A stretch of 64,000 bases of DNA from Caulobacterales bacterium (GTDB taxonomy: Bacteria > Pseudomonadota > Alphaproteobacteria > Caulobacterales > Parvularculaceae): contig JACKIL010000003.1 in assembly GCA_020638525.1 (NCBI GenBank), positions 124,001 through 188,000 on the forward strand, given 5' to 3'. Made by a program: the position numbers and the translations under genes. This document shows, piece after piece, positions 39,995 to 48,485 of the stretch (position 1 is its first letter; every line of letters starts with the position of its first letter). The notes below the pieces were generated by a model. The model was not told where the DNA came from. It made no database searches and saw only the letters and a program-made list of their open reading frames with translations.

Positions 39995-41311
39995 TCACGG
40001 CTTCTGGAGGAGGGTCATCGCCCCGACGGCCATCGCCTCGGCCCCGGTTTTCACCGACGGCTCATATTCGATCTTGAAGATCGCCGAATGGTGGCCAGGC
40101 GCCGTCGCAAGCTCTTTCGCGGGCGTGCCGCCGACCGAGAAATAGACGCCTTTGACGCCAAGCTCGGGCGTGACGAAATAGGCGAAATCTTCCGCACCCA
40201 TGCCGTCGCGCTTGTCCTGCACCATGCGGGCGGCGCCGAAATGCTCGGCGAAGGCTGTGCGCACGATTTCGGCGGTCGCCGTATCGTTGATCGTCGGCGG
40301 CGTCGCTTCCGTCTTCGAGCGGATCACTTCCGGCATCTTGTCTTTCGGAACGCCGAGCGAAATCGCAACGCCTTCAGCGACGCGGTCGATCCCGTCGAGA
40401 AGCTGCTCGCGAACTTCATGACTGTCCGCGCGGATGGTGAGCTGCATATCGACTTCATCGCCGATGATGTTGTGCTTCGATCCGCCATGAATGGAACCGA
40501 CCGTGATGACGCCCGACTCGAGCGGGTTGATCGTTCGGCTGACGATCGACTGCAGCGAGACGACGATCTGCGAGGCGACAAGAACGGGATCGACGGCGCG
40601 GTGCGGATAGGCGCCGTGCCCGCCGACGCCGTGCACGATAATGTCGACGCTGTCGGCGCTCGAAGCGACGATTTCGGGAAGAACTTCAATCGTGCCCGAG
40701 GGGCGCGAGGCTTCGACATGGAACGCGAGCGCATAATCCGGCTTCGGGAATTTCTTGTAGAGGCCGTCCGCAATCATGGCGCGGGCGCCGCCGACGCGCT
40801 CTTCCGCCGGCTGACCGATCAGCACGGCCGTTCCCGACCATTTGTCCTTGCGCGCGGCGAGCTGGCGCGCGGCGCCCACAAGCGCCGTGATGTGCACGTC
40901 ATGGCCGCAGGCGTGCATGACCGGGCGAACGACGCCTTCGACATCTTCCTGCGTCACTTTCGAAGCGTAGGAGAGCCCCGTCTTCTCTTCGACGGGAAGA
41001 CCATCCATGTCAGCGCGCAGAAGAACCGTCGGCCCTTCGCCGTTCTTCATCACCGCGACGACGCCGGTGCCGCCGACTTTTTCGGTGACGTCATAGCCGA
41101 GCGCGCGCAGCTCCTCGGCAAGGCGCGCCGAGGTTTTGTATTCCCGGAAAGAGAGCTCGGGGTTCTGGTGGAAGTGGAGGAAGAGCTCCTTCAGGTGCGT
41201 ATCGTAATCCTGCGCCACGGCCGCCGTGATGTCGGCGGGTTCTTCAGCGTGAACGGGAAACGCGCCCGCAACAAACGCAGCCAGTGAAATCGTCAGAAAT
41301 TTCCTACGCAT
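39995..41311 (-). CDS. Secreted M20-family amidohydrolase
   Basis: The 438-residue hydrolase has a signal peptide (KFLTISLAAFVAGAFPVHA), so it acts outside the cytoplasm. Metal ligands of the M20D (hippurate hydrolase/IAA-amino-acid hydrolase) group are visible: LLRADMDGLPVEE (Asp101), HACGHDVHI (Cys135, His137), QPAEERVGGARAM (Glu170/171) and GMGAEDFAYF. The lid/dimer domain contains VGGHGAYPHRAVDP. It probably releases amino acids from N-acyl or amide conjugates. It interrupts the trp genes and lies just upstream of a MarR regulator. Confidence 0.92.
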   Translation of the reverse strand: MRRKFLTISLAAFVAGAFPVHAEEPADITAAVAQDYDTHLKELFLHFHQNPELSFREYKTSARLAEELRALGYDVTEKVGGTGVVAVMKNGEGPTVLLRADMDGLPVEEKTGLSYASKVTQEDVEGVVRPVMHACGHDVHITALVGAARQLAARKDKWSGTAVLIGQPAEERVGGARAMIADGLYKKFPKPDYALAFHVEASRPSGTIEVLPEIVASSADSVDIIVHGVGGHGAYPHRAVDPVLVASQIVVSLQSIVSRTINPLESGVITVGSIHGGSKHNIIGDEVDMQLTIRADSHEVREQLLDGIDRVAEGVAISLGVPKDKMPEVIRSKTEATPPTINDTATAEIVRTAFAEHFGAARMVQDKRDGMGAEDFAYFVTPELGVKGVYFSVGGTPAKELATAPGHHSAIFKIEYEPSVKTGAEAMAVGAMTLLQKP

Positions 41312-41354
41312 CGAATGCCCCTCTCTTTCAGAATTTGTTGCGCCTCACCTGCGC

Positions 41355-42581
41355 CTAGCCTTCCAGCATCTCCATCACCGAGAAGACATCCTTGTCGCCC
41401 CGGCCGCACATGTTCATCAGCAGGATCTGGTCGCGGCTCATCTCGCCGGCTTTTTCCACCGCGCGCGCGAGCGCGTGGGCCGGTTCAAGCGCGGGGATGA
41501 TGCCTTCGAGCTTGGCGCAGAGCTGGAACATCTCGAGCGCTTCCTTGTCGGTCGCGGAGACGTAGGAGACGCGCCCCGTCTCATAGAGCCAGGCGTGCTC
41601 CGGCCCGATGCCGGGATAGTCGAGGCCCGCCGAGATGGAGTGCGCTTCCTTGATCTGGCCGTCATCGTCCTGAAGGAGATAGGTGCGGTTGCCGTGAAGC
41701 ACGCCGGGCCTGCCGCCCGTGAGCGAGGCTGCGTGCTCGCCCGTCTCCAGACCCAAACCACCTGCTTCGACGCCGATGATTTCGACATCGAGATCATCAA
41801 GATACGGGTGGAAAAGACCGATCGCGTTCGAGCCGCCGCCAATGCACGCCATGATGACGTCGGGCAGGCGCCCTTCGGCCTCCTGCATCTGCTCTTTCGA
41901 TTCCTTGCCGATCACCGACTGGAAGTCGCGCACGAGCATCGGATAGGGGTGCGGGCCCGCCGCCGTGCCGATGATGTAGAACGTGTCCTCGACATTGGTG
42001 ACCCAATCGCGCAGGGCCTCGTTCATCGCGTCTTTCAAAGTCGCGCGGCCTGACGTGACGGGACGCACTTCGGCGCCGAGAAGCTTCATGCGGAAGACGT
42101 TCGGTTTCTGACGCTCAACGTCCGTCGCGCCCATATAGACGACGCAAGGAAGGCCAAAGCGCGCGCACACCGTCGCGCTCGCAACGCCGTGCTGGCCGGC
42201 GCCCGTCTCCGCGATGATGCGCGTCTTGCCCATCCGCCTCGCGAGCAGGATCTGGCCCATGCAATTGTTGATCTTGTGCGCGCCGGTGTGGTTCAGCTCG
42301 TCGCGCTTGAAATAGATCTTCGCGCCTTTGCCTTTGCCCGCGCGGTCGCGAACGTAATCCGTCAGCCGCTCGGCATAATAGAGCGGCGAGGGCCGGCCAA
42401 CATAATGCTTCAGGTAATAGTCGAGCTCTTCCTGAAAGCTCTTGTCCTTCTTCGCCGCTTCGTACTCCTTGGCGAGATCGAGAACGAGCGGGGTCAGCGT
42501 TTCGGCGACGAAGCGCCCGCCGAACTTGCCGAAGCGGCCTTCAGCGTCAGGTCCGGCGCGGTAGGTGTTGAGCTTTTCCAA
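41355..42581 (-). CDS. trpB: Tryptophan synthase beta chain
   Basis: PLP enzyme joining indole and serine to give tryptophan. The 408 residues include KLNTYRAGPDAEGRFGKFGGRFVAETL, PLP lysine in NHTGAHKINNCMGQ, ETGAGQHGVASATVCARFGLPC, GGGSNAIGLFHPYLDD (phosphate loop), SAGLDYPGIGPEHAW and the C-terminal NMCGRGDKD. The start is a TTG at 42581, with AGGG about 7 nt upstream; it matches the family N-terminus, while the longer open frame overlaps the previous gene and is not conserved. It is normally followed by trpA, but here an M20 hydrolase lies downstream. Confidence 0.96.
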   Translation of the reverse strand: MEKLNTYRAGPDAEGRFGKFGGRFVAETLTPLVLDLAKEYEAAKKDKSFQEELDYYLKHYVGRPSPLYYAERLTDYVRDRAGKGKGAKIYFKRDELNHTGAHKINNCMGQILLARRMGKTRIIAETGAGQHGVASATVCARFGLPCVVYMGATDVERQKPNVFRMKLLGAEVRPVTSGRATLKDAMNEALRDWVTNVEDTFYIIGTAAGPHPYPMLVRDFQSVIGKESKEQMQEAEGRLPDVIMACIGGGSNAIGLFHPYLDDLDVEIIGVEAGGLGLETGEHAASLTGGRPGVLHGNRTYLLQDDDGQIKEAHSISAGLDYPGIGPEHAWLYETGRVSYVSATDKEALEMFQLCAKLEGIIPALEPAHALARAVEKAGEMSRDQILLMNMCGRGDKDVFSVMEMLEG

Positions 42582-42655
42582 GTCTTGCCCTGTCTGAATG
42601 TCAAAGCGCCAAGGCGCGGCGCGAGGCTTTCTACCGCATAAGCGACTGTTCGATG

Positions 42656-43276
42656 TCAATCCACTGAAAGGTCGACATCGAGGTTCAGCTTGTCGCGGAT
42701 CGTCCATTGTTTCGGATCGACAATAAGGACGACGCCGGAAGGGATTTCGCCCTCGCTCTCCCAATCCGAATAGAGCGGGACGATGTTCGAATGCGTGACG
42801 AGGAGGATGTTCTCCTTCTTGTGCTCACTGAGGCGCGCGGCGAGGCGCTGCTTGAAGAGATCGATCTCGCCGACATTCGTCGTCTTGAGTTCGGGCGCCG
42901 TCTCGACGGGCGCGCCGGCCGCAACGAGACGCGCCGTATCCCAGGTGCGGCACATGTCGCTCGTATAGGCCATACCGATTGGAACGTTTTCCGACTTCAG
43001 GAACTCGCCGATGAAGCGCGCCTGAAAGAAGCCCTTCGCATCGAGCCCGCGCCCTTCGCCGAGAACGCACCCCTCGGTCATACCGACAGAAGCGAGCTGG
43101 CCTGAGGGAGAATTGGCGTGGCGCATGAGGATGACCGAGCCGCCCTTGGCGAGGTCTGCGAGCGCTTCGTCAAGCGTGCGCGCTGCATCCTTCTCTGCAG
43201 CATAAGCAACGCCGCCAAGAATGAGTATGGCTAACAATACGTTGAAAAGTCTGTAAAATTTTATGCGGTATGACAT
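42656..43276 (-). CDS. Exported histidine phosphatase-superfamily protein
   Basis: The 206 residues start with a signal anchor or signal peptide (YRLFNVLLAILILGGVAYA), so the enzyme should be periplasmic. The phosphate-pocket motif VILMRHANSP (Arg52-His53) and later Arg/His residues (YTSDMCRTWDTARL, LLVTHSN) fit the phosphoglycerate-mutase-like superfamily. The family dephosphorylates varied substrates; none can be named. GGGGAG precedes the ATG, which was chosen over a long spurious upstream extension overlapping trpF. It is inserted between trpF and trpB. Confidence 0.85.
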   Translation of the reverse strand: MSYRIKFYRLFNVLLAILILGGVAYAAEKDAARTLDEALADLAKGGSVILMRHANSPSGQLASVGMTEGCVLGEGRGLDAKGFFQARFIGEFLKSENVPIGMAYTSDMCRTWDTARLVAAGAPVETAPELKTTNVGEIDLFKQRLAARLSEHKKENILLVTHSNIVPLYSDWESEGEIPSGVVLIVDPKQWTIRDKLNLDVDLSVD

Positions 43277-43343
43277 GGCGTGCTCCCCGGTAGGCCCATT
43301 TTGGGACAGGGGCCCCTGCGGGGCAAGAGAAGGCGGATTGAGC

Positions 43344-44018
43344 CTAGAGAGCGCGGCGGGCGGCGGCGACGAAGGCGGCGATGCGCGAAGGGTCTTTGAC
43401 CCCCGGCCGTACTTCGATGCCCGATGAAACGTCGACGCCGGTGAAGGCTTCGTTCGCCTTCGCCGCGGCGATCGCCGCTTCGACATTCGTTTCGTCGAGG
43501 CCGCCTGCGAGAAGGAACGGCGTCGTCCCCCGGTAGTGCTGGAGCAACGACCAGTCGAAAGCGGCGCCGTTGCCGCCGGGCAGCGCAGCGCCCGCCGGCG
43601 CCTTCGCATCGAAGAGAAGAATGTCGGCTGCGTCCTCAAAGGCGGCGGCGGCGGCGAAATCATCCGCCGAGCCGACAGGGAGCGCCTTGATCATCTCAAC
43701 GCCGAACTCGGCGCCGATCTCGGCGACACGCTCTGCGTCTTCGTGACCGTGGAACTGGAAGTGCGACAGGAAAGGCGCCGCCTCCGCGAGCAGGCGCTCG
43801 CCCGCATCAATGAAGAGCCCGACAAAGTGCGGGGCGTCAAAGCCCAGATCTTCGCAGGCGCGTTTGATTTCCGTGACGAGTTCTTCCGCCGCTTCCGGTG
43901 CGATGTAACGCGGGCTTTTCTGCACGAAGACGAAGCCGATCAGGTCCGCTCCCGCCTTTGCGGCGGCGACGCCCGTTTCCACCGATTTGACGCCGCATAT
44001 CTTGATGAGGCCAGGCAT
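43344..44018 (-). CDS. trpF: Phosphoribosylanthranilate isomerase
   Basis: Third committed step in tryptophan synthesis, converting PRA to CdRP. The 224-residue TIM barrel has the start LIKICGVKSVETGVAAAKAGADLIGFVF (catalytic Cys), SPRYIAPEAAEEL, FVGLFIDAG, FQFHGHEDAERVAEI (usually QLHG), ILLFDAKAPAGAALPGGNGAAFDW (catalytic Asp region) and FLLAGGLDETNV and GVDVSSGIEVRPGVKD. A lapA-type gene lies 15 bp upstream and a phosphatase gene downstream, interrupting the usual trpF-trpB pair. Confidence 0.96.
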   Translation of the reverse strand: MPGLIKICGVKSVETGVAAAKAGADLIGFVFVQKSPRYIAPEAAEELVTEIKRACEDLGFDAPHFVGLFIDAGERLLAEAAPFLSHFQFHGHEDAERVAEIGAEFGVEMIKALPVGSADDFAAAAAFEDAADILLFDAKAPAGAALPGGNGAAFDWSLLQHYRGTTPFLLAGGLDETNVEAAIAAAKANEAFTGVDVSSGIEVRPGVKDPSRIAAFVAAARRAL

Positions 44019-44033
44019 GGGGAGTGCGGCGTC

Positions 44034-44372
44034 CTAACTGGCTTTCAGGGTCGGCAGGCTGTCATTCGCGCCTGCTGCGGGCTGTGAGGGCGGAGCCGCC
44101 TGCAACTGGGACTTGAGGGCCTTGATCTCGGCGCGCGCCTTGCGGCGGGCGGGACGGCCAGAGGCCCACATGCCGGCGGCGCCGGCGAAGAAACCGATGA
44201 GAAGAAAGATGGCGAGCCAGAACCAGAGCGGCAGCGCTGGCGTCGCGATCGCCGGATGGTCCATCGAAATGGGATCAAGGCTGATCGCCACCGGGCGCCG
44301 GTTCGCAAAGAAAAAGAGCACGGCGAGCGCGCCGACCGGTATCCAGATCAGGCGTGAAACGATCTTCTTCAT
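44034..44372 (-). CDS. LapA-domain membrane protein
   Basis: A 112-residue inner-membrane protein of the LapA (lipopolysaccharide assembly protein A) domain family. It has two helices, IWIPVGALAVLFFFANR and LWFWLAIFLLIGFFAGAAGMWASG, followed by a basic segment and a coiled-coil-like tail (RRKARAEIKALKSQLQA). In E. coli LapA helps regulate LpxC turnover; roles elsewhere are poorly known. It lies between ihfB and trpF, as is common in alphaproteobacteria. Confidence 0.85.
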   Translation of the reverse strand: MKKIVSRLIWIPVGALAVLFFFANRRPVAISLDPISMDHPAIATPALPLWFWLAIFLLIGFFAGAAGMWASGRPARRKARAEIKALKSQLQAAPPSQPAAGANDSLPTLKAS

Positions 44373-44423
44373 TGGCGGCGAGTTGACATAAATTTGCCCG
44401 CGTTCGCAATCGGGCCCGGCGGC

Positions 44424-44732
44424 CTAGCCAGCCGCGCCCGGCGTGAAGCGCCCTTCGCGGTTGAGCCTGTCGCGCAGCTCCTTGCCCGCTTTGAAATAGG
44501 GCGAATACTTTTCTTCAATGTGAACAGGCTCGCCCGAACGAGGGTTCCGCCCGATGCGCGCCGGGCGGTGCTTGACCGAAAACGCGCCGAAGCCGCGAAG
44601 CTCCACCCGTTCGCCGCGCGCCAGCGATTCAGCGATCTCCCCGAAGACGATGGAGACGATGCGCTCGACATCGCGGTGGAAGAGATTGGGATTTTCGTCC
44701 GCCAGCTTCTGGACCAGTTCAGATTTTATCAT
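44424..44732 (-). CDS. ihfB: Integration host factor subunit beta
   Basis: Nucleoid protein that bends DNA as a heterodimer with IhfA. The 102 residues show KSELVQKLADENPNLFHRDVERIVSIVFGEIAESLARGERVELRGFGAFSVKHRPARIGRNPRSGEPVHIEEKYSPYFKAGKELRDRLN, including the minor-groove arm RIGRNPRSGE with the intercalating Pro. The last residues are a short Gly/Ala tail. GGGGCAAGG precedes the ATG. It heads the minus-strand series ihfB-lapA-trpF. Confidence 0.97.
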   Translation of the reverse strand: MIKSELVQKLADENPNLFHRDVERIVSIVFGEIAESLARGERVELRGFGAFSVKHRPARIGRNPRSGEPVHIEEKYSPYFKAGKELRDRLNREGRFTPGAAG

Positions 44733-44779
44733 GCCTTGCCCCGTAGGCCCCTAAGCCCTGCCTTGAGAAACAGCGCTTG

Positions 44780-44793
44780 ACCTCAAAAGAGGT
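44780..44793. promoter_or_regulatory. Perfect palindrome between ihfB and ubiE
   Basis: ACCTC-AAAA-GAGGT is a perfect 5-bp inverted repeat with a 4-nt centre in the divergent promoter region, 48 bp upstream of ihfB. It is followed by GTTTTCG on the plus strand. Possible operator or small hairpin. Confidence 0.35.
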
Positions 44794-44930
44794 GTTTTCG
44801 CGCCCCGCCGCTTCGCCTATAGCATCCTCGTGGAAATACCGCCACGATTTCAGAGGCTTAACACTCGCAAAGGCGGCGTGCGGCGTCAAGGCTGCTTCTA
44901 CAGGGCCGTCGGGGAGGCTAAGCGGGGAAA

Positions 44931-45707
44931 ATGACGACTGACGGCGCCAAGGCGAGTTTCGGATTTCGCGACGTGGCGGCGGGCGAGAAAGCCGGCCTCG
45001 TGCGCGGCGTTTTCGACTCGGTCGCCTCCCGCTACGACCTGATGAACGACCTGATGTCGGGCGGGGTTCACCGGCTCTGGAAGGCTTCGTTCATTTCGCG
45101 CGCAAACCCGCAACCGGGCATGACGCTTGTCGATGTCGCGGGCGGCACCGGCGACATTGCGAGCGGATTTCTTTCGCGCGCGGACGAACGCATGAAAGAG
45201 CGCGGCGGCGCGCCGGCAAGCGCGATCATTTGCGACATCAATTTCGAGATGTTGAAGGCTGGATTGCAGCGCAAGGACGCCAAGGAATTCGCAGGCCGCA
45301 TCACGCGCGTTTGCGGCGATGCGCAAAGCCTTCCGCTTCCCGACAATTGCGCGGATGTTTACACGATCGCCTTCGGCATCAGGAACGTCACCGACCGCGC
45401 CGCAGCGCTCGCGGAAGCGCGCCGCGTCCTGAGGCCCGGCGGGCGTTTTCTCTGCCTTGAGTTTTCTCATCCGATTACGGACGGATTGCAAAAGCTCTAC
45501 GACGCCTATTCCTTCTCGGTCATTCCCTGGCTTGGCGAAGTCGTCGCGAGCGACCGCGAAAGCTATCAATATCTCGTCGAATCGATCCGCCGCTTCCCGA
45601 CGCAGGAACAGTTCGCCGAAGAGATCGCGAAGGCAGGCCTTTCGCGCGTCACCTACGACAATCTCACCGCCGGCGTCGTCGCCATCCATTCCGGCTGGCG
45701 GATTTAG
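44931..45707 (+). CDS. ubiE: Ubiquinone/menaquinone C-methyltransferase UbiE
   Basis: SAM-dependent C-methylation of the benzoquinol or naphthoquinol ring. The 258 residues carry the family signature GLVRGVFDSVASRYDLMNDLMSGGVHRLWK, the SAM motif LVDVAGGTGDIASGF and the second signature YTIAFGIRNVTDRAAALAEARRVLRPGGRFLCLEFS. The ending IHSGWRI is typical. ubiB starts 12 bp after the stop, so quinone genes are co-transcribed. Confidence 0.96.
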   Translation: MTTDGAKASFGFRDVAAGEKAGLVRGVFDSVASRYDLMNDLMSGGVHRLWKASFISRANPQPGMTLVDVAGGTGDIASGFLSRADERMKERGGAPASAIICDINFEMLKAGLQRKDAKEFAGRITRVCGDAQSLPLPDNCADVYTIAFGIRNVTDRAAALAEARRVLRPGGRFLCLEFSHPITDGLQKLYDAYSFSVIPWLGEVVASDRESYQYLVESIRRFPTQEQFAEEIAKAGLSRVTYDNLTAGVVAIHSGWRI

Positions 45708-45719
45708 GGCGGAGCGGAC

Positions 45720-47282
45720 ATGTTCAGCGCGCTCGCCGATTATTCGCGCCTCGCCCGCGCGGTTTTCATTCTCGCCCGGCGCGACGCCATCGTGCCGAAA
45801 GAATTCGAGCACCTTGCGCCCGCCCCGGTTCGCGCTTTCGGCGCGCTGACGCGGATCGGCGCGAAAACCACCGAAAATGGCCGTGCACTGCGCCCCGGCG
45901 AGCGCCTTGCGAGCGCCTTTGAAGGGCTTGGGCCCGCTTATGTGAAGCTCGGCCAGTTCATGGCGACGCGCCCCGACATTATCGGCTTTGAAATGGCTGG
46001 CGACCTTGGCCGCCTGCAGGACAAGATGCCGGCCTTCCCGCGCGCTGACGCCGCGCGCGAAATCGAAACGGCTTTCGGCAAACCGCTCGCAAAAATATTC
46101 GACGATTTTTCCGAGCCGATCGCCGCCGCTTCAATCGCACAGGTTCACCGCGCGCGCCTTAAAGACGGTCAGAAGGTTGCGGTCAAAGTGCTCCGCCCCC
46201 GGATCGAACAGATTGCGACGGCGGAGTTTCGCGGCTTTGCGCGCGCCGCGCGGCTGCTTGAAAGCGTCTCGAAAACGATCCGCCGGCTTGAGCCTGTAAA
46301 GTTTATCGACACGCTCAAAGCCTCCGCCGCGATCGAACTCGACCTCAGGATGGAAGCCGGCGCCGCCTCGACGCTCGCCGAAGACCTGAAAGACAATTCA
46401 GGCGTCGCCGTGCCGGACGTCATCTGGCCGCTCACCGCCAAACGCGTTTTGACGCTTGAATGGGCGGACGCGACGCCGATTGGCGATCTCGCCGCGCTCG
46501 ACGCGCGCGGCGTTGACCGAAAGGCGCTCGCGCGCACTGTCATTCAGGTGTTCCTGACGCAGGCGCTCCACAAAGGGTTTTTCCACGCCGACATGCATCA
46601 GGGGAACCTGATGGTCGACGCGCAAGGCCGCCTCGTCCTCATCGATTTCGGGATCATGGGGCGGCTCGACGAAAAATCTCGCCGCACCTTCGCCGAGATC
46701 ATTCACGGCTTCATCACGCGCAACTATCAGCGCACGGCGGAAGTCCACTTTGACGCGGGCTATGTGCCGCCGGGCCATTCCATCGACGCCTTCGCACAGG
46801 CGCTGCGCGCCGTCGGCGAGCCGCTTTTCGGCAAGAGCGCCGACAAGGTCGATATGAGCCGCGTGCTGCAGCAACTTTTCGACGTCACCGCGCTCTTCGA
46901 CATGCACTTGCGGCCCGAACTTGTCCTGCTCCAGCGCACCATGGTGACGGTCGAAGGCGTCGCGCGTTCGCTCGATCCGGAAATCAATATGTGGGACGCG
47001 GCCGCGCCTGTCGTGAGGAGCTATATAGCCGACGCCATCGGCCCGCGCGAACATGCGCGCCGCCTGCGCGAGGCGACCCTGAAGGCGCTCGAACTTGCGC
47101 CGAAGATCCCGACGATCATCGAGCAGCTCAGCGTAGCGGCGAGTGAACGCAGCGCCGGACTGCGGCCAAACACGAACGATCTCGCAAGAGCGCTTTCCCG
47201 CCAGAGCCGGCTGACACAGTTTGCGCTATGGTTCATGGGAGCCGGCGCCCTTGTTCTCGCCGCTGTTATTGCGCTGAAGTAA
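45720..47282 (+). CDS. ubiB: UbiB, ubiquinone biosynthesis atypical kinase-like protein
   Basis: Protein-kinase-like ATPase needed for ubiquinone synthesis at the membrane. The 520 residues have AFEGLGPAYVKLGQFMATRPDIIG (KxGQ motif), SIAQVHRARLKDGQKVAVKVLRP (nucleotide-binding Lys), ELDLRMEAG, FFHADMHQGNLMVDAQGRLVLIDFGIMGRLD (about 287-317, catalytic-type loop and DFG) and a C-terminal membrane helix (FALWFMGAGALVLAAVIAL). Its last 17 bp overlap the convergent acyltransferase gene. Confidence 0.95.
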   Translation: MFSALADYSRLARAVFILARRDAIVPKEFEHLAPAPVRAFGALTRIGAKTTENGRALRPGERLASAFEGLGPAYVKLGQFMATRPDIIGFEMAGDLGRLQDKMPAFPRADAAREIETAFGKPLAKIFDDFSEPIAAASIAQVHRARLKDGQKVAVKVLRPRIEQIATAEFRGFARAARLLESVSKTIRRLEPVKFIDTLKASAAIELDLRMEAGAASTLAEDLKDNSGVAVPDVIWPLTAKRVLTLEWADATPIGDLAALDARGVDRKALARTVIQVFLTQALHKGFFHADMHQGNLMVDAQGRLVLIDFGIMGRLDEKSRRTFAEIIHGFITRNYQRTAEVHFDAGYVPPGHSIDAFAQALRAVGEPLFGKSADKVDMSRVLQQLFDVTALFDMHLRPELVLLQRTMVTVEGVARSLDPEINMWDAAAPVVRSYIADAIGPREHARRLREATLKALELAPKIPTIIEQLSVAASERSAGLRPNTNDLARALSRQSRLTQFALWFMGAGALVLAAVIALK

Positions 47283-48348
47283 GGCGCGCATTGCTCGTAG
47301 AAACGAGCTTTTGGCGAAGCCGGTTAACCGGGCGGTCGATCAGAAGATAGGCGGCGATCCCCACCGCCAGCGACGCCACAACAGTAATGGCGGGCTGCAC
47401 GAGCTCTGGCCAAAACCAGCGGATGACGGCGATAACCAGAATGTGCACGATGTAAACGGGATAGCTGAGATCGCCGACGCGGCGGTCGATCTCGCTTCGC
47501 CCGAGCGCATCATGGATGAACGGCAAAGACAGAGCGAGCGGAAAGAAAAGCGCTGCGCGCCCCGCAGCGCTGACGCCGAAGACAGACGAGTGAACGCCGA
47601 TGAGTACGACGAGCCCGGCGATCGCCGCAAAGCCGATATAACGCGAAGCGGGACCGACGAATGTCGTTATCGTGCTCGAAAGCCGGAACGCCGCGACGCC
47701 AAGCAGGAACAGGCAAGCTTCTGAGGCGAAGAAACGGCGCACCCAGAGATTGTAGTCGACGCCGGCGATTTCCCAGGAACATCTGACAGCGAGGCTTGCA
47801 GCGGCGAGCGCGGCGATCACCCAGAGGCGCCGCTTAACCACAAAAGGCGCGATCGCGTAGAAAGCGAGTTCGAGACTGAGCGTCCATGCCTGCGGAACGA
47901 GCAGATATCGCCAGGCCGCGAGGTCGCCGGCGGGCGGCCTGATATCGAGATCGAGCGCGAGCGCGCCCGTCGGCGTGTGAAGATCGAACCACACGATCCA
48001 CTCCTGCCCGATTAGTGTCAGATTCGACAATATCAGCGCCGCCGCAGAAAGGGGATCGGTGACATGCGCAAGGTCAGACCGGTGGAGGTAATAATTGCTC
48101 CCGGAGATCAGCAATTGCGCAGCGGCGAGCGCGAGCGTCACCAGATAGATCGGATAGAGGCGCAGCGCGCGGTTAACGTAAAACGTCTTCAGCGACTGGT
48201 ACTTTCCGGTGAGCACCATTGAAATGAAAAAGCCGGAAATTATGTAAAACGCCTGAACTGCGACGCCGCCATTCGTGAATATGATGCCGGCCTTGGGCGT
48301 GTGATGAACCACGACGCAAAGGGCGAGGAGCAGCCTCAGAATACCCAT
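47266..48348 (-). CDS. Membrane acyltransferase (acyltransferase 3 / OafA-YrhL family)
   Basis: A 360-residue polytopic membrane enzyme with about ten helices that O-acylates sugars on surface or exported molecules. The N-terminal helix has the family His (LRLLLALCVVVHHTPKAG), and GGVAVQAFYIISGFFISMVL and RALRLYPIYLVTL (conserved Arg) follow. The C-terminus ends with the short cytoplasmic DRPVNRLRQK typical of the group. The acceptor is unknown. It is inserted in antisense orientation between ubiB and coaBC and overlaps the ubiB end. Confidence 0.9.
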   Translation of the reverse strand: MGILRLLLALCVVVHHTPKAGIIFTNGGVAVQAFYIISGFFISMVLTGKYQSLKTFYVNRALRLYPIYLVTLALAAAQLLISGSNYYLHRSDLAHVTDPLSAAALILSNLTLIGQEWIVWFDLHTPTGALALDLDIRPPAGDLAAWRYLLVPQAWTLSLELAFYAIAPFVVKRRLWVIAALAAASLAVRCSWEIAGVDYNLWVRRFFASEACLFLLGVAAFRLSSTITTFVGPASRYIGFAAIAGLVVLIGVHSSVFGVSAAGRAALFFPLALSLPFIHDALGRSEIDRRVGDLSYPVYIVHILVIAVIRWFWPELVQPAITVVASLAVGIAAYLLIDRPVNRLRQKLVSTSNARLTSAQ

Positions 48349-48380
48349 ATTGCGACGCCCCTCCCCAAGACGGAATGCGC

Positions 48381-48396
48381 GCCGACTAGAGTCGGC
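48381..48396. promoter_or_regulatory. Palindrome in the acyltransferase/coaBC divergent spacer
   Basis: GCCGAC-TAGA-GTCGGC is a perfect 6-bp inverted repeat 33 bp from the acyltransferase start. It is a candidate operator; no consensus is recognised. Confidence 0.3.
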
Positions 48397-48485
48397 ATTA
48401 CGCCCCCTGTCAACCGGCCCTTGAGGCTTCCAAGGGTAGAGTCCGAGGATGGCGTCTGACGAATGCTTTGGGTAAACTGGAAGAT

